Source: Elmis aenea
Lineage: Eukaryota > Arthropoda > Insecta > Coleoptera > Elmidae
DNA: 64,000 bases
Direction of reading: 5' to 3'
Assembly (NCBI GenBank): GCA_947652605.1
Contig: OX393576.1
Span: 12,178,575-12,242,574, forward strand
A program made the translations under genes and the position numbers. This document shows positions 44,726-55,834 of the stretch, piece after piece; within the stretch, counting starts at the first letter, position 1, and each line of letters opens with the position of its first letter. The notes beneath the pieces are model-generated. The model saw nothing but the letters and a program-made list of their open reading frames with translations. It was not told the DNA's origin and ran no database searches.

Positions 44726-45285
44726 AACATAGTACAATTCTGAATCGGAAATCGCACTACATAAATCTTTAGAGATCATTGTCATACAGAATTAATTTCG
44801 ATTACTTCTACGAATTGAGAGTTTTAAATTTATTTATAAAAATTGCCGTAGTTATGTAAATAAAAACTTTATTTTTGAAAGCCAGAATTCGTGTATATTA
44901 TTAAAACACTCTTTTCTTTATATTTTTGGTAAATATTAACTTCTGCAATTGAATTTTTAGAGTAACTAGCATGGGAAAATTCTTTACTCGTCACAATATG
45001 TAAACATTTTAGTATTACTGACATAAAAATGTAATAACAATTTAGTTCAATTGCCAATTTTACATCAAATTTTCTGTGCAATTCATGTTTGTTGATCAAC
45101 ATAGGATAAAAACGCCAAATAGAAAGAATAAATAGGTACTCACAAAAATATGGCAACGTATTACTAGCAGACTTTCGATGTTGTAATTGTTTTATATTTG
45201 TATAGCGTAAAGTATTTTTTTTTAAATATTATGCTTACACTTCCAGACCTCCGCAACACCATTAACATTGTGCAGTTTTTATGTG
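44726..45285. other. No recognised feature
   Basis: A minus-strand frame of 95 codons (44869-45156) has no recognisable domain. AT-rich. Confidence 0.4.
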
Positions 45286-45345
45286 TAAATCACACGATTT
45301 TTTCTTACCTGTAACAAAAAAAAAACATTAGTATGCATATTAAAG
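45286..45345 (-). other. Strong candidate recursive splice site (ratchet point)
   Basis: On the minus strand, in order: TACTAAT (branch-site consensus), a ten-base T run, GTTACAG, then at once GTAAGAAAA. The junction lies between 45308 and 45309. A full 3' splice site fused to a consensus 5' splice site with no exon between is the layout of zero-nucleotide recursive splice sites known from long Drosophila introns. No coding exon is visible on either side. This is sequence evidence only. Confidence 0.5.
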
Positions 45346-46081
45346 TAGATAAACTGGTACATAATGCTTTTTAAGAGCATTAAGCCTTTAAAGATTTATG
45401 TGCACAATTGCAGGGTCTATAAAAATGGTCATTACTTTTGTTTTGGGGATAAAATATGAGCTTTCTCGGGCAAAATGTATTACTTTACTACTACTAAGCT
45501 AACTTGTGGTTTGTCTAAAAAAATTAATTAGCAACTGCACTTGTAACAAATAAAAAACTAATTTAATTTAAAAGCTAGTAGTGGGTATACATGTTTTTAT
45601 TTAGATGCTAATCAAAGAGATAGCTATTATTAACTTTTTTCCTAGTTCATGCCTTAATAAGTCCTAATTTACATATATTTAATTCATGCTCGCCTAAATA
45701 CTGAACTTGAACAAGGTTAGAAGACGTTCTAAACCTACCTCAAGGTTGGGAAGTGGTGGCAATACGACCGCCCGATTCATTATAAATAAATGTAGTTTTC
45801 TTTAATCACAAAATCAAAAATGATATATAATTATACCTTAAAGGACCATCGAATGATTTATTTAATGTCTGGTATTTTGTAGTACGCTTGGCGATATTCA
45901 AATGTTTGTGGTTTGTTTTGCAAATTAATGCGATAAATATTTAAGAAGTTTATCTGTTGATCTCGTGTTGCATCGACAATGGTTGGGAAAAGAATGACTT
46001 TAAGCTGATAAATATCATCAATCGCTGCCATATATTATGCTTGTTATTTGCTACTATATAATTACAAAAAAAAAATATACT
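45346..46081. other. No recognised feature
   Basis: AT-rich DNA. A slightly GC-richer patch at 45715-45780 has no identifiable content. Confidence 0.45.
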
Positions 46082-46339
46082 GACACACTCAGTGGCGTAG
46101 CCCCCCCTTGTTCGTAGTTTTATTGTTATTTGTGAGTTTCAAGTAAAATAATGTTGTATTATTTATTCAAATAAACTAATAATAATGAGCACAAATTTTA
46201 AAATTACAATGGAATTTTAGTTTTCTGGCTTTAAATAAGTGAAATAAAGGCAAAAATATTTTGTATTCGTAGCGCCCCCCAAGACTGGCGCCCGGGGCAT
46301 CGATACCCCCTTGTCCGCACGCTATGCCACTGACACACT
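46082..46339. mobile_element. 242-bp hAT-type MITE with target duplication
   Basis: The element 46090-46331 runs from CAGTGGCGTAGCCCCCCC to the mirrored GTCCGCACGCTATGCCACT. It is flanked by GACACACT on both sides (46082-46089 and 46332-46339) if one terminal G was lost at the right end. The 8-bp duplication fits hAT. Confidence 0.75.
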
Positions 46340-47349
46340 TTGTATTGATCGCTGTTTTTTTTTTTTACAGTTTTTGAACTTAAAGCAGTTTGGTGTCATT
46401 AAAAAATTTGCTAAAATGCACGATACAATAATTATTCTTGGTTTTGCACTAAAAATTTAAACTATAATGTGGGCTTCTTAAAACAAAATTCGAAAGACCA
46501 ATCAACGTACTATTTTTCGTGATTTTATTGTTACATTCCGGCCAGCCTTTGAGATTTTCCAAGTTTTTCGATAACTTCATTCAAAGAATTAAATTTACTG
46601 TACAAAAATTTTGAATTACTTAAGACTTAAGTGATACATTAAAAAAATAATTATAAATGAAGTTTCATAAGAAAATCGCTGTTAAAAAATTGTTTGAACT
46701 AGCAAAAACGTTCAAAAGAAATTTAACAGCGTTTAAAAATTTAATCAGTAATTCCCCTTTCTGGAAAAACTACGAAAAACCCGTAAAATGGACAACATTT
46801 TTAAACACAGGTATCTTTTAACCATGATAGAAATAAAAAGGTTGTAATTAGGGAATTTTTAGAAAATTATGTGGTAATTCTGATTAAGACTAATATTTTT
46901 TCATCGGTTATCAAAATATAGACCAAAAATATTTTTTCAGGTGATCAACAGTTGATTAAATCCTTATAAAAAGGTATTTTTTCTGATTTTAAAGATATAA
47001 AAGTTACAGATAATGTAAATAGTTGGTGATTTAAAAAAAAGTGCCAATAAAAAGACTTAAAAATATTAAAATGAAGACTACATAACAACAAAAATTTATC
47101 TGTTCGTCAAAAATTATTCTTTTTAAAAGGCTTAAGTCAGCTATGGTCTTTGTCTTGATAAAGACTTTACTTAAAAAGAAATTAGTAGGTGGATTTATTA
47201 CAATCTACGTAAAATAATAAAAAAATGACGGATTTAAAATTTTTTGGATCGGTAATAGGTAGGTAAAAATTAATATTTGTTGGAAAATGTTATCGTTTTC
47301 AGTAGTTTTGCGGTTTTCCCACTGGCAGCTCTGGTCAATTTTTTAAACG
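46340..47349. other. No recognised feature
   Basis: AT-rich DNA with no coding or repeat signal. Confidence 0.5.
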
Positions 47350-47451
47350 CCAGTAAGTTAATTTTGTAATCCACCTAAATTTGCTAGTTTAACCAATTCT
47401 TAACCTCATAATAATTAAGTTACCAATGTAACGAGATAGATAATTATCGCC
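47350..47451. mobile_element. Decayed right end of the 37.1-kb transposon family
   Basis: ATTTGCTAGTTTAACCAATT, then AATTAAGTTACCAATGTAAC and GATAATTATCGCC before TA, is a degenerate match to the outer 90 bp of the right inverted repeat at 39320-39409. No partner end was recognised. Confidence 0.55.
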
Positions 47452-47453
47452 TA

Positions 47454-49169
47454 TATAAATTGATAATAGTCATCAAAGTAGTTATTGAAAAGAAGTGTAT
47501 ACTTGTAAAATGATAATTTTTAAGTCACTTTTTGACACTACAGCAAAATTTCAGTCAACCTCAAAAGCTTGTTCGCATCAAAAACAATCTAGTAAAACAA
47601 TTGCAGCAGCTTTTTGAAAAAAAACTAACATTTGGCCCATCACAATCCTTGCTGTTTCCTACTTTCAAAATCACCAACACGTGATCCTCACATTTAATTA
47701 TCCCTGCACTTTCATCGTTTTCCCCAAATTACACCACACAGATTCTTATCAAACTAACACAACAAATAAAACAAATTGTTAAATTTTAAAGGCCCGTTAT
47801 TAAATCATTAATTAAAAACAAATTAAAGATTATTAATTCCATATACGAAATCGTTATACAAATACTTGCAGATCTCATGCTAAGAGCAGTTGTGAAATGA
47901 GAAAATTAATTATACATTAAATGAAATAAAAATGACATAAAACTCGTTAGAAGCTACTTAGATAAAATCTACCGAAACTCAAAAAAAAAGTAGTGTCTCT
48001 TATTATTTTACGATACCTCTTACTAAATGTTTGTTGCGAAATTTCATAACTTAAAACCCCCCAGTCTGCGTAATAGCTTAAGTTAATGTAGTGTTGTATG
48101 CAATATTTCTATTTATACATTATTTATATTATTCACAATTTACAGTTTAAATTTACTTCTCCAAATGTAAGTAGATTTATATAATGTATAGCAGGAAGAA
48201 CATGACTATCAAAATATATTTTCAGGTACAATAACATTATATCCCAACGTGCCCATGTTTCTTGCAATATTTCATAAACAATTCTAATTTTAACGTCTAA
48301 ATCTGTGGAACACAACATCGCATTTGTCGTTAATTTATGAAGGCAATTGCAAAATTAAGGACAATTTATACACGACGTTGTTTCGGTATACCACTGCGAC
48401 AGAAAGAACAAGTGTTGTTTCTTACTGCCTGGCTCGTATATTATAACGATTATACATGAGTTTAGTACTACGAGAATATGCAATAAATAACTCCAAGCAG
48501 ATGCAATCTGAAACAGTTTTAATAAGGTCAATAGATAGACTAGAAAGCAGGCGAATGTGGTTCTAGTTGTAACGGGTGCAATTTTTTCGAGTTTTAATTA
48601 TTATCTTGACAAGCTAATTAAAATTACTGTACAGAATTAAATCTGTTCGAACAGTTTCTAGATGACATTGAAATGTATGCCATGCGTTCCGAATATATCG
48701 TCTCAGTGTATAGGTTTTACATATTCCTTGGCCACAATTGTTTAAAAAAGTGCAAGCGAGTAAAAATGTTATTATAGTTTTCGGTATTATCAAAAAAGAA
48801 CAAAATTATTTTATGGACGGTACTAAGTATACCTACAATTTTTTTAAATTGAAATTACATAAATTCATTAAAAGGCAGAAAGTGCAAAGTCAAAATCTAT
48901 CAAAGGCAACCTGTATCACAATAAAATTATTCAAAAGCTTTCATTTGCCATCCAATTTTTACTTAAGGGGTATAAAAATCTTCAACTTTAGTTTGTAATG
49001 CCTTTTTTCAAAGGATGAACTTGGGAGAACATTATTTTTATAAATCTATCTGATAAATGGTTGGGTTATTTACGAGATACGATCATTATTACAAATAAGT
49101 TTATTAAAACATAACCTTCACAAAAAAAAGTAATATTCAGGCTATTTTAAGTATTTTGAGGATGGAAAA
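47454..49169. other. No recognised feature
   Basis: AT-rich DNA. The 86-codon frame at 48738-48998 is lysine- and phenylalanine-rich, with no motif. Confidence 0.45.
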
Positions 49170-49324
49170 TGCAGATAGAGGGAAAAAGAAATAGAAGAAC
49201 ACCAAAAATAAAATTAGGAAAAAGAGGTGCGGCAGAGACTAGAAGAAAAAGAAGTCAGCTGGAGAGATGTGCCACAATTAGCTAACGATAGGCAGCAGTG
49301 GAGAAACATAACACAGAAATAGAA
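49170..49324 (+). pseudogene. LINE C-terminal relic
   Basis: GKRNRRTPKIKLGK in one frame shifts to KEVRQRLEEKEVSWRDVPQL, then ANDRQQWRNITQK and a stop. W-R-D, A-x-D-R-x-x-W-R is the standard last block of several LINE polyproteins. The frameshift near 49222 disables it. Confidence 0.75.
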
Positions 49325-49385
49325 AAGCATACCTCGACACCGAAAGGTACAAGAGGAACCGATTACGAAGAAGAAGTATTTTGAT
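49325..49385 (+). mobile_element. LINE 3' tail, second copy
   Basis: CTCGACACCGAAAGGTACAA followed by GAGGAACCGATTACGAAGAAG matches 2435-2500. Here it is correctly placed right after the LINE stop codon, which shows what the tail at 2.4 kb is. Confidence 0.65.
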
Positions 49386-50473
49386 AAATAAATCACTTAA
49401 ATAACTAAAGCATATTTTAAATACTATAGGTTTTTTCAAAACTTTCTTCTGAGATTAAAAATATTTTTTTTTAAATAGAAATCTGCTATAACTATATTTA
49501 AAAGATACGTAAATAATCCAAACATACTATTTTCTTAAACAAAGCATCTTCAATTCAAATAAAATTCTAATCAAGCTTTGAAATCCTTTACCAAACTGGC
49601 AATGGTTTTAATTTAATTCTGGTCGCATCGACACTTAGATGAAATAATTTCTTGAGGATTTAAATTGAAAGTGGCAAGCCAAAACAACTGCAATTAAAAT
49701 AACTCCATTCAAACCACAACTCACTTTTCACAGAGCACTTTCATTATCTATTCTATATACCCAATTAAATGGCAGTTTTCCAAAATATTCTTGGATGACA
49801 ACTGCAAAGATCTGAACAAATATATCTATGAAGAAAATATTTGCTTCCATTCACAATATTACATGTATCAATTTTCTCTTGAGGCCAAAATTCCCATTTA
49901 TCATCCTGGAATCCTTATTTACCAGAAAATTCTTTATTCAATCTTCCTTTTCATATTTCCGATAACCGATTTCAAAGAACTTTACGATAACACAACTCTT
50001 TCACGCATTTAAGAACCAGTTGCCGCACAAAAACTGTAATTATGTTGGAATGCAATGAAATGCAACGAAACCAAAAAAGCGACCAGCCCATCCACACGTT
50101 ATTGCATTATAATTGTTAAATTTAATAACGAGTTCTTATATTAATCGCCACACCTCAGCTTATACCTAGTTGAGAGCGGCTAAAAGTTAAAAAGATGATA
50201 ATATTGCAATCCAGGTCAAGTTACAATGCATCTGTTTAGGCATTTAAAGCGTATTTTGAAAGATCAAAACCGCTATAGTGCAATTCCTCGTTCCCAGACA
50301 ACTGGTTTGTGTCTCGACAAAAAAAGGAATTTTAATTAAGTACACAAATATAATATTTCCAGAGATGTCTGCTCTGCCTGTTGTATAAAAAAGCAAATGA
50401 TATCCTCATTTTTAATTTCACACCGAGTTAATGTGTTACACTTAATGTAAATCCATAACTGATTCGAGAATAC
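49386..50473. other. No recognised feature
   Basis: AT-rich; the 73-codon frame at 49791-50012 has no motif. Confidence 0.45.
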
Positions 50474-50880
50474 AGGATGTTTTAAAAGTAACTCATTGTT
50501 AATTTTTGTTAAAATAACAGTGGTTTTAAAATAATAGATTGTTGTGCAATAAACGTGAACACATTTGCCAAGAAACCATTAAAAATGTAAAACAACTGAA
50601 GAAAAATTGCTGGAAGAATCGACGTTCATGCAAGATGGTGCCCCGGCGCATGTTGCTTTAAATATTCATACCTGACTTGTTAATGGTCAACTTAAACAAC
50701 AAGGCCTTCCATGGAACTTGGCAAAAATTATGAATCAAATACAGAAATTAAAAAATCGGAGACATTTGCTGTGATACATTCATATAATTATGTGATCAAT
50801 GCTGTAGCACGGAATAAGCTCCAATTCGCTTGAAAGGATTTTGATATTTATTATAATTTCCAGAACGACAAAGTAGACCT
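50474..50880 (+). pseudogene. Tc1-type transposase relic
   Basis: After a possible TIR end (CAGGATGTTTTAAAAGTAAC at 50475), one frame reads EEKLLEESTFMQDGAPAHVA, LNIHT, stop, LVNGQLKQQ, ending RRHLL. FMQDGAPAH is the second catalytic aspartate motif shared with the intact transposase at 37758 (FQHDGAPAH). The first and third aspartates are gone. Confidence 0.65.
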
Positions 50881-52020
50881 TTTACAGTGCAAGTTAATTT
50901 TAAAACACATTGTAAATAGGATATCGTGAAATACAATTTTGACTTGCTATTAAAGTTCTATTAATTATGAATTCTCGATGCCATGCGAAGTGCAGAATAT
51001 TACTAATTAAATTCCTGTTATGATGGACAGCGACAAAAAGTGTTTTAACGGAAGTTTGCGTAAAAAATGTGCCACATATCCATTGAGAAAAGGTAGCAGC
51101 TGTTGATAATTATAGTCCCACAAAAAAAACTGTAACAACAAATACTAATCAATAAATAAATTAAATATTTGGGATACTTTATTATTAGATTGGTTTGAAT
51201 TAGGATGACTAAGCTAATTTGTCGCAGAGTATCGCCGTTTGATATAAGGCAGCACAAAAAGAAACTTTAAAAGTAGTTGTTTATAAGTTTTTAGAGCTTA
51301 ATACGGTTAAAATAGTACAGACTTTAATTTAGAATCTATTTTAAGCTACAATAGGATTAATAGTTTGATAAATAACAGGAAGTATACAAAATAAGATGCA
51401 AAAGAAGTTGAAAATTAAACGATTTCCATTTGTAAATGAATAAACTGAGTCGAATCCATCATTTCTGATCGTTTTCCAGCGAATATATCACTTAAGTTTT
51501 ATGGCATATGCTTGTGACAGCAATAAAAATTAATAATAAAAGTATTTCATAGATAAAACAGTGATGAGAAGTCGAAAAACTCTCAAGAACTAAGCATTAT
51601 TTGGGTATTGTATAAAATATTTGTGGATTCATTTGTTTTTGATCACTCTGTATTCTTGCAGTCAATTCCTGAACACATATTCATGTATAAATACGCACCA
51701 TACCGATACAAACGAGGATATTAATGTCTTCAGCACGTGTACACACTAACCACATCATAACATCTGCTAGCAAGATGAATAATCTGTCTGCAAGAAGATA
51801 ATATTTCTGCTGTTCTTAAATAAATTGCCGATTGCCTTTCATTAGTGTAACAAACTAATAGAAAATTACAACGAAAAGTCTATTTAAAATTGAACTGTTA
51901 CTTACTGATTCTTCTCAAGAAATTATTGTTAACTACGTTAACTTTACAAAAAGAGCTTCTTGCAAATAACGGTCTAATTTCGAGACCCTCTTCTTTAAGA
52001 CGATGGTCTTATAACTGGTA
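50881..52020. other. No recognised feature
   Basis: AT-rich DNA; short minus-strand frame (51045-51257) without motif. Confidence 0.45.
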
Positions 52021-52022
52021 TA

Positions 52023-52326
52023 CCGGGTGATTCAGTTTGACTGTCGCACCCCTATAACTTTTTAATTATTGAAAATAACCCCAACAAACTTTATGTTTTT
52101 GAAAACGGCGACAATTTCTCTATTAAATGATGTGCATTTGTTAGTGTACGATGACGTAGGTATGTCAAATTCGCGATAGGCAACTGTTTTTTTTTTTTTA
52201 ATTACGTAGTATGCACATCACTTAATGGAGAATTTGTCACCGTTTTCAAAAATATAAGATTTGTTGGGGTTATTTTCAATAATTAAAAAGTTATAGGGGT
52301 GCGACTGTCAAACTGAATCACCCGGT
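52023..52326. mobile_element. 304-bp MITE, CCGGGTGATTCAG ends
   Basis: Ends CCGGGTGATTCAGTTTGACT and mirror, TA-flanked (52021-52022, 52327-52328). Arms of about 120 bp pair closely (AACCCCAACAAA/TTTGTTGGGGTT), around a T-rich centre. Confidence 0.92.
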
Positions 52327-52328
52327 AT

Positions 52329-53038
52329 ACGCTTCTTGGAAATACATTGATCTTTTAATTTAACACAGAATTTAGTTTAGTTTTCATGATTTCACACATC
52401 TTGAGCTTAAAATTATGGTAAAACTCACATTCCATCATGAACAATTGTTAATTTTTCTGAAATTCAAATCTAACAGCGTTTTTCTTCAACATAAAATGGT
52501 AATAGAAACTAAACTACTTTATAATTTGCACAGGATAAACGCACTAATAAATCATAACATGATGTACTTTATAAACTCATATTGTGCACTGAACCATCAT
52601 TTATGCATACCATTGTGCTGAGACGCCAACAAATTATACACTTCAGTCATCATTATCTGATGTATAAAGAAACTACATCGACGAGAAAGATGAAACATTA
52701 CGTGTCGGGCTATTCACGTTGACAAATTTCTTCTGGCGCCATCAGATAACAGTAAATACTTTTAAAATTTCATTATACAATACATTATACAATAATCCCT
52801 CAATTAGCGCTATTAATTTTTCCCAGGAAATCTTCGTTTTCGGGTTGGCAAGTTTGCCCAAGTTTTCTTTACGTTTCAACGATTTTCTCTGGGTCTTTGA
52901 CAAAAGCGGAAAAAGACAAACCCCAAATGGTTCAAGCTTCAAGAAGAGTTGATCAAAGAAGACGCGGTTGCCATCCCGAAAACGAAGATTTGAACATGGA
53001 AACGGCCGCGAAAGCTTGAATAAAATCTTCCTCGCGTC
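52329..53038. other. No recognised gene
   Basis: Overlapping frames (52719-52952 plus; 52742-53080 minus, 112 codons) have no recognisable domain. AACGGCCGCGAAAGC at about 53000 also occurs at 34710 in the LINE C-terminal relic, so a small LINE scrap may lie at 52990-53020. Confidence 0.35.
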
Positions 53039-53158
53039 TAAAGGGACGTCCAGACGAAACTGTGTACATTTTACGTCCAAATTAGACGAGCATAAACGTT
53101 TCGCGCTGTTCCGCGCGGCGCGGCGCGGCTCGGTGCGCTTGGTCTGGACGCCCCTTTA
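53039..53158. mobile_element. 120-bp MITE with GC-rich core
   Basis: TAAAGGGACGTCCAGAC at the left mirrors GTCTGGACGCCCCTTTA at the right. The centre contains an unusually GC-rich run (CGCGCGGCGCGGCGCGGC near 53113). Superfamily not assigned. Confidence 0.65.
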
Positions 53159-54116
53159 CAGTTTTTCATTTAGTTTTTATTTTTAATAACGATTTACATC
53201 ACGCACACCTTTGTACGCAACCAGAAACGTACACATTTGTGTATTCATGGAGAGTTTACTGAGGCAAATAAATATGCAAATGTATCCCGCGTGTTTACCT
53301 TCAAAAATTACCAAGAATGATATTTTAGTGTCATCCAACTCTTAAACTGACGAAACCACGCCGATTTCCTTGTAATTCTGGCTAAAGTTTGCATACTAAT
53401 TCTTTGTTATTCGGAATTTATTCATAACGAGATGGTATCGAGACCATACCATGACGAGAGGCCTGAAAGCTCCACCACAAGAAAGAAATCATTTGTAGCA
53501 AAACAACACGGATTTTGTTAACTCAAATAAATGCGATACTAATTAGTTTTAAATCGGTACATGCTTCTGCCGTTTCTTATTAAGACGCCGTCAGCGGTGG
53601 CTATCGTTGCCAACGGTGGAGGCTAAAGATAATTCTCGCTGGTAGATGACAGGATAAGATGAATCAGCGCGTGGGTGCGCCCAGCCAAACCTTACTGTTC
53701 GGATGCTCCGTGATACACGCGCGATGTTTTGATAATTCACTGCATACCCGTTTGTCTGCTTTGACCTCATATCTGTCTACGAAAATATCGCGTTCTTTCT
53801 AATTTTTTTAAATCAAAACAATGCCGCTTATTATTCAGGAGCTGTACGAACGCCAAGAGTGTGATGTGCTTGTACGTTGAACCGAATTCCGCACGCCATC
53901 GGCTGAACATTTCTCGCATGTGTGATGATACGAATATACACTGTGTGACGATTAAGTTCCATGACAGACATGGTGGTAAATGATAGGAGTGCTGTGAGGC
54001 TATAACGTCTTCACTATAAGGTGTAATAATTTGAGTCACATCGTTTGATTTGTTATAGTTGCACTTTTTTTTAGCGTTCAAACATTTTTGTCCAGTCACC
54101 GTTTTCATGATGAACA
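53159..54116. other. No recognised gene; GC-richer patch
   Basis: 53560-53760 is GC-richer than the surroundings, with several CpG words, but lacks a clear core promoter or coding sequence. The 139-codon minus-strand frame (53767-54186) overlaps the mariner relic and has no motif. Confidence 0.3.
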
Positions 54117-54372
54117 AAAAGCCATGATTAATTTTCGCGCTAAAATTAAAACTGCTGAAACAGAAGCGTTCCTGATATTGAAACAATCATAAGGAGATTC
54201 TAGTTCATCGAGAACTTCTATATTCGACAGGCAGAAGCGTCTTAAAGAAGAAAGGAAATCACTTGAAGACGATACGAGAAGCAGGCGTCGTTTTTCGACG
54301 CCAACAGAATGATTTATCACGAATTTCTACCTTATAATGGCAAAATTCAAGCAGAGGTCATGTATCTTTAAC
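54117..54372 (+). pseudogene. Internally deleted mariner relic, family M copy 2
   Basis: Frame: INFRAKIKTAETEAFLILKQ, S, stop, GDSSSSRTSIFDRQKRLKEE, RKSLEDDTRSRRRFSTPTE, then after a stop IYHEFLPYNGKIQAE. The first parts match the N-terminal helix-turn-helix and SLEDDxRSGRPSTP linker of mariner; HEFLP belongs near the second aspartate. The same residues are missing at the same junction as at 19.9 kb, and both share the RSRRRFSTP spelling at nucleotide level. Confidence 0.75.
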
Positions 54373-54807
54373 TTGGAAGATTTTACACACTGTGTATTGA
54401 TGCTACACTAACCATGGTCAGTCTTAAGAACACATAAGGCATGTTGTTAGACTTTTCATACTGCACATCTTTCAATGCCATGCGTGTGCAAATAATTAAA
54501 TATCCAAGTTTGCCGTATTGCAAGGAGTTTCAAATACATATTTGGTCATTTTGTAACATTAAACTAGAATTCTGTTCATTTTACTGTTTGATTTCTGAAT
54601 TCTATGAGTAAGTTTACAGCTCACCGGTAATTACGAGTTAAGTAAAATGTTCTTTGAGTTAAAGTGCTTAGTCTTCAAGGATTATATCGAGTTTCCAAAG
54701 AGAAGATTAATAAGAAAATGACACAATCGCAGTAAATATGTTCAAGAAGTGTATGTGATAAAAATTCTTTTTTATATGAAATAAAGCTTACAGTTGTAGA
54801 TGCGGTA
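54373..54807. other. No recognised feature
   Basis: AT-rich spacer. Confidence 0.45.
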
Positions 54808-54809
54808 TA

Positions 54810-55832
54810 TAGGGTGTTTCTTAAGTATTGAAAAAATCATAAGATGATTCCTTATCGAAAATTAAGGGAGGTGTTTTTTATAAACATTTTTCCTCAGACG
54901 TCTCCTTTCCGGGTTACACCCCCCTAAAGGGGAGCGGTAAAATTGGGTTTTTATTTTATTTCTTAAATTTTGATAAATGTAGGAGAATGATATCTGGTAG
55001 ATAGTAATATTTTTAATCATGTCCTAGCTTCACAAGGGGCTAAAAAGTACAACCCCTGTTGGTTTTTTAATCAGAACTTTTTGGTGGGTTGAACTTTTGT
55101 AATTAAAAAAAGCTTTTAGAAACTTTTTTTATTCCCTAGTTTTTCTCATAAAACCTACTGTTTTTGAGTACAAAATTAAATAAGTAAACATACACCATTA
55201 AATATTCCAACATAAAACGATTCATTTTGGTGGTTACCATGGTTTATTTATGTTCATATTGGATAGAATCGACGGGCGTTTTAGCGTTGTCGCCGCGTAA
55301 ACGTCGAAATGAATTACACACGTCAATTTTACTCAATATGAACATAAGCAAACCATGGCAACCACCAAAATAAATTTATTATTTGAAATATTTGATGGTC
55401 CAAGTTTTCTTATTTTATTTTTTACTCAAAAACTGTAGGTTTTACGAGAAAAACTAGGGAATAAAAAAGTTTTAAATTAACCAAGCTTAAAAAAAAAAGA
55501 TTTTTTTAATTGCAAAATTTTAACCCACCAAAAAGTTCTGTTAAAAAACCAACAGGGGTCGCACTCTTCAGCCCCTTGTGAAGGTGGGAGATGATTAAAA
55601 ATATTACTATAGGAAACCTTTTAATAAGTATAAAACATCTACCAAATATCATTCTCCTACATTTATCCAAATTTGAGAAATAAAATAAAAACCCAATTTT
55701 ACCGCTTCTCTTTAGGGGGGTGTAACTCCGAAAGGAGACTTCTAAGGAAAAAATTTTATATGAAAGACCCCCCTTCATTTTCAATAAGGAATCACTTCCC
55801 GAATTTTTTTGCAATAAAAAAGAAACACCCTG
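54810..55832. mobile_element. ~1.02-kb foldback element, family F copy 3
   Basis: The left end TAGGGTGTTTCTTAAGTATT follows TA (54808-54809) and the right end AGAAACACCCTG precedes TA (55833-55834). The core GACGGGCGTTTTAGCG…CGCCGCGTAAACGTC is in the same orientation as copy 1. The minus-strand frame 55506-55970 starts outside the element and only reads its arm. Confidence 0.88.
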
Positions 55833-55834
55833 TA

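Noticed and set aside
44869..45156. 95-codon minus-strand frame close to the ratchet-point candidate
   Set aside because: No motif, very AT-biased residues and no splice signals at its edges; not enough to call an exon.
52742..53080. 112-codon minus-strand open frame
   Set aside because: No recognisable domain; it overlaps a plus-strand frame and the left end of the 53039 MITE.
53767..54186. 139-codon minus-strand open frame
   Set aside because: Antisense to the mariner relic that starts at 54117; no domain and no splice or start context.
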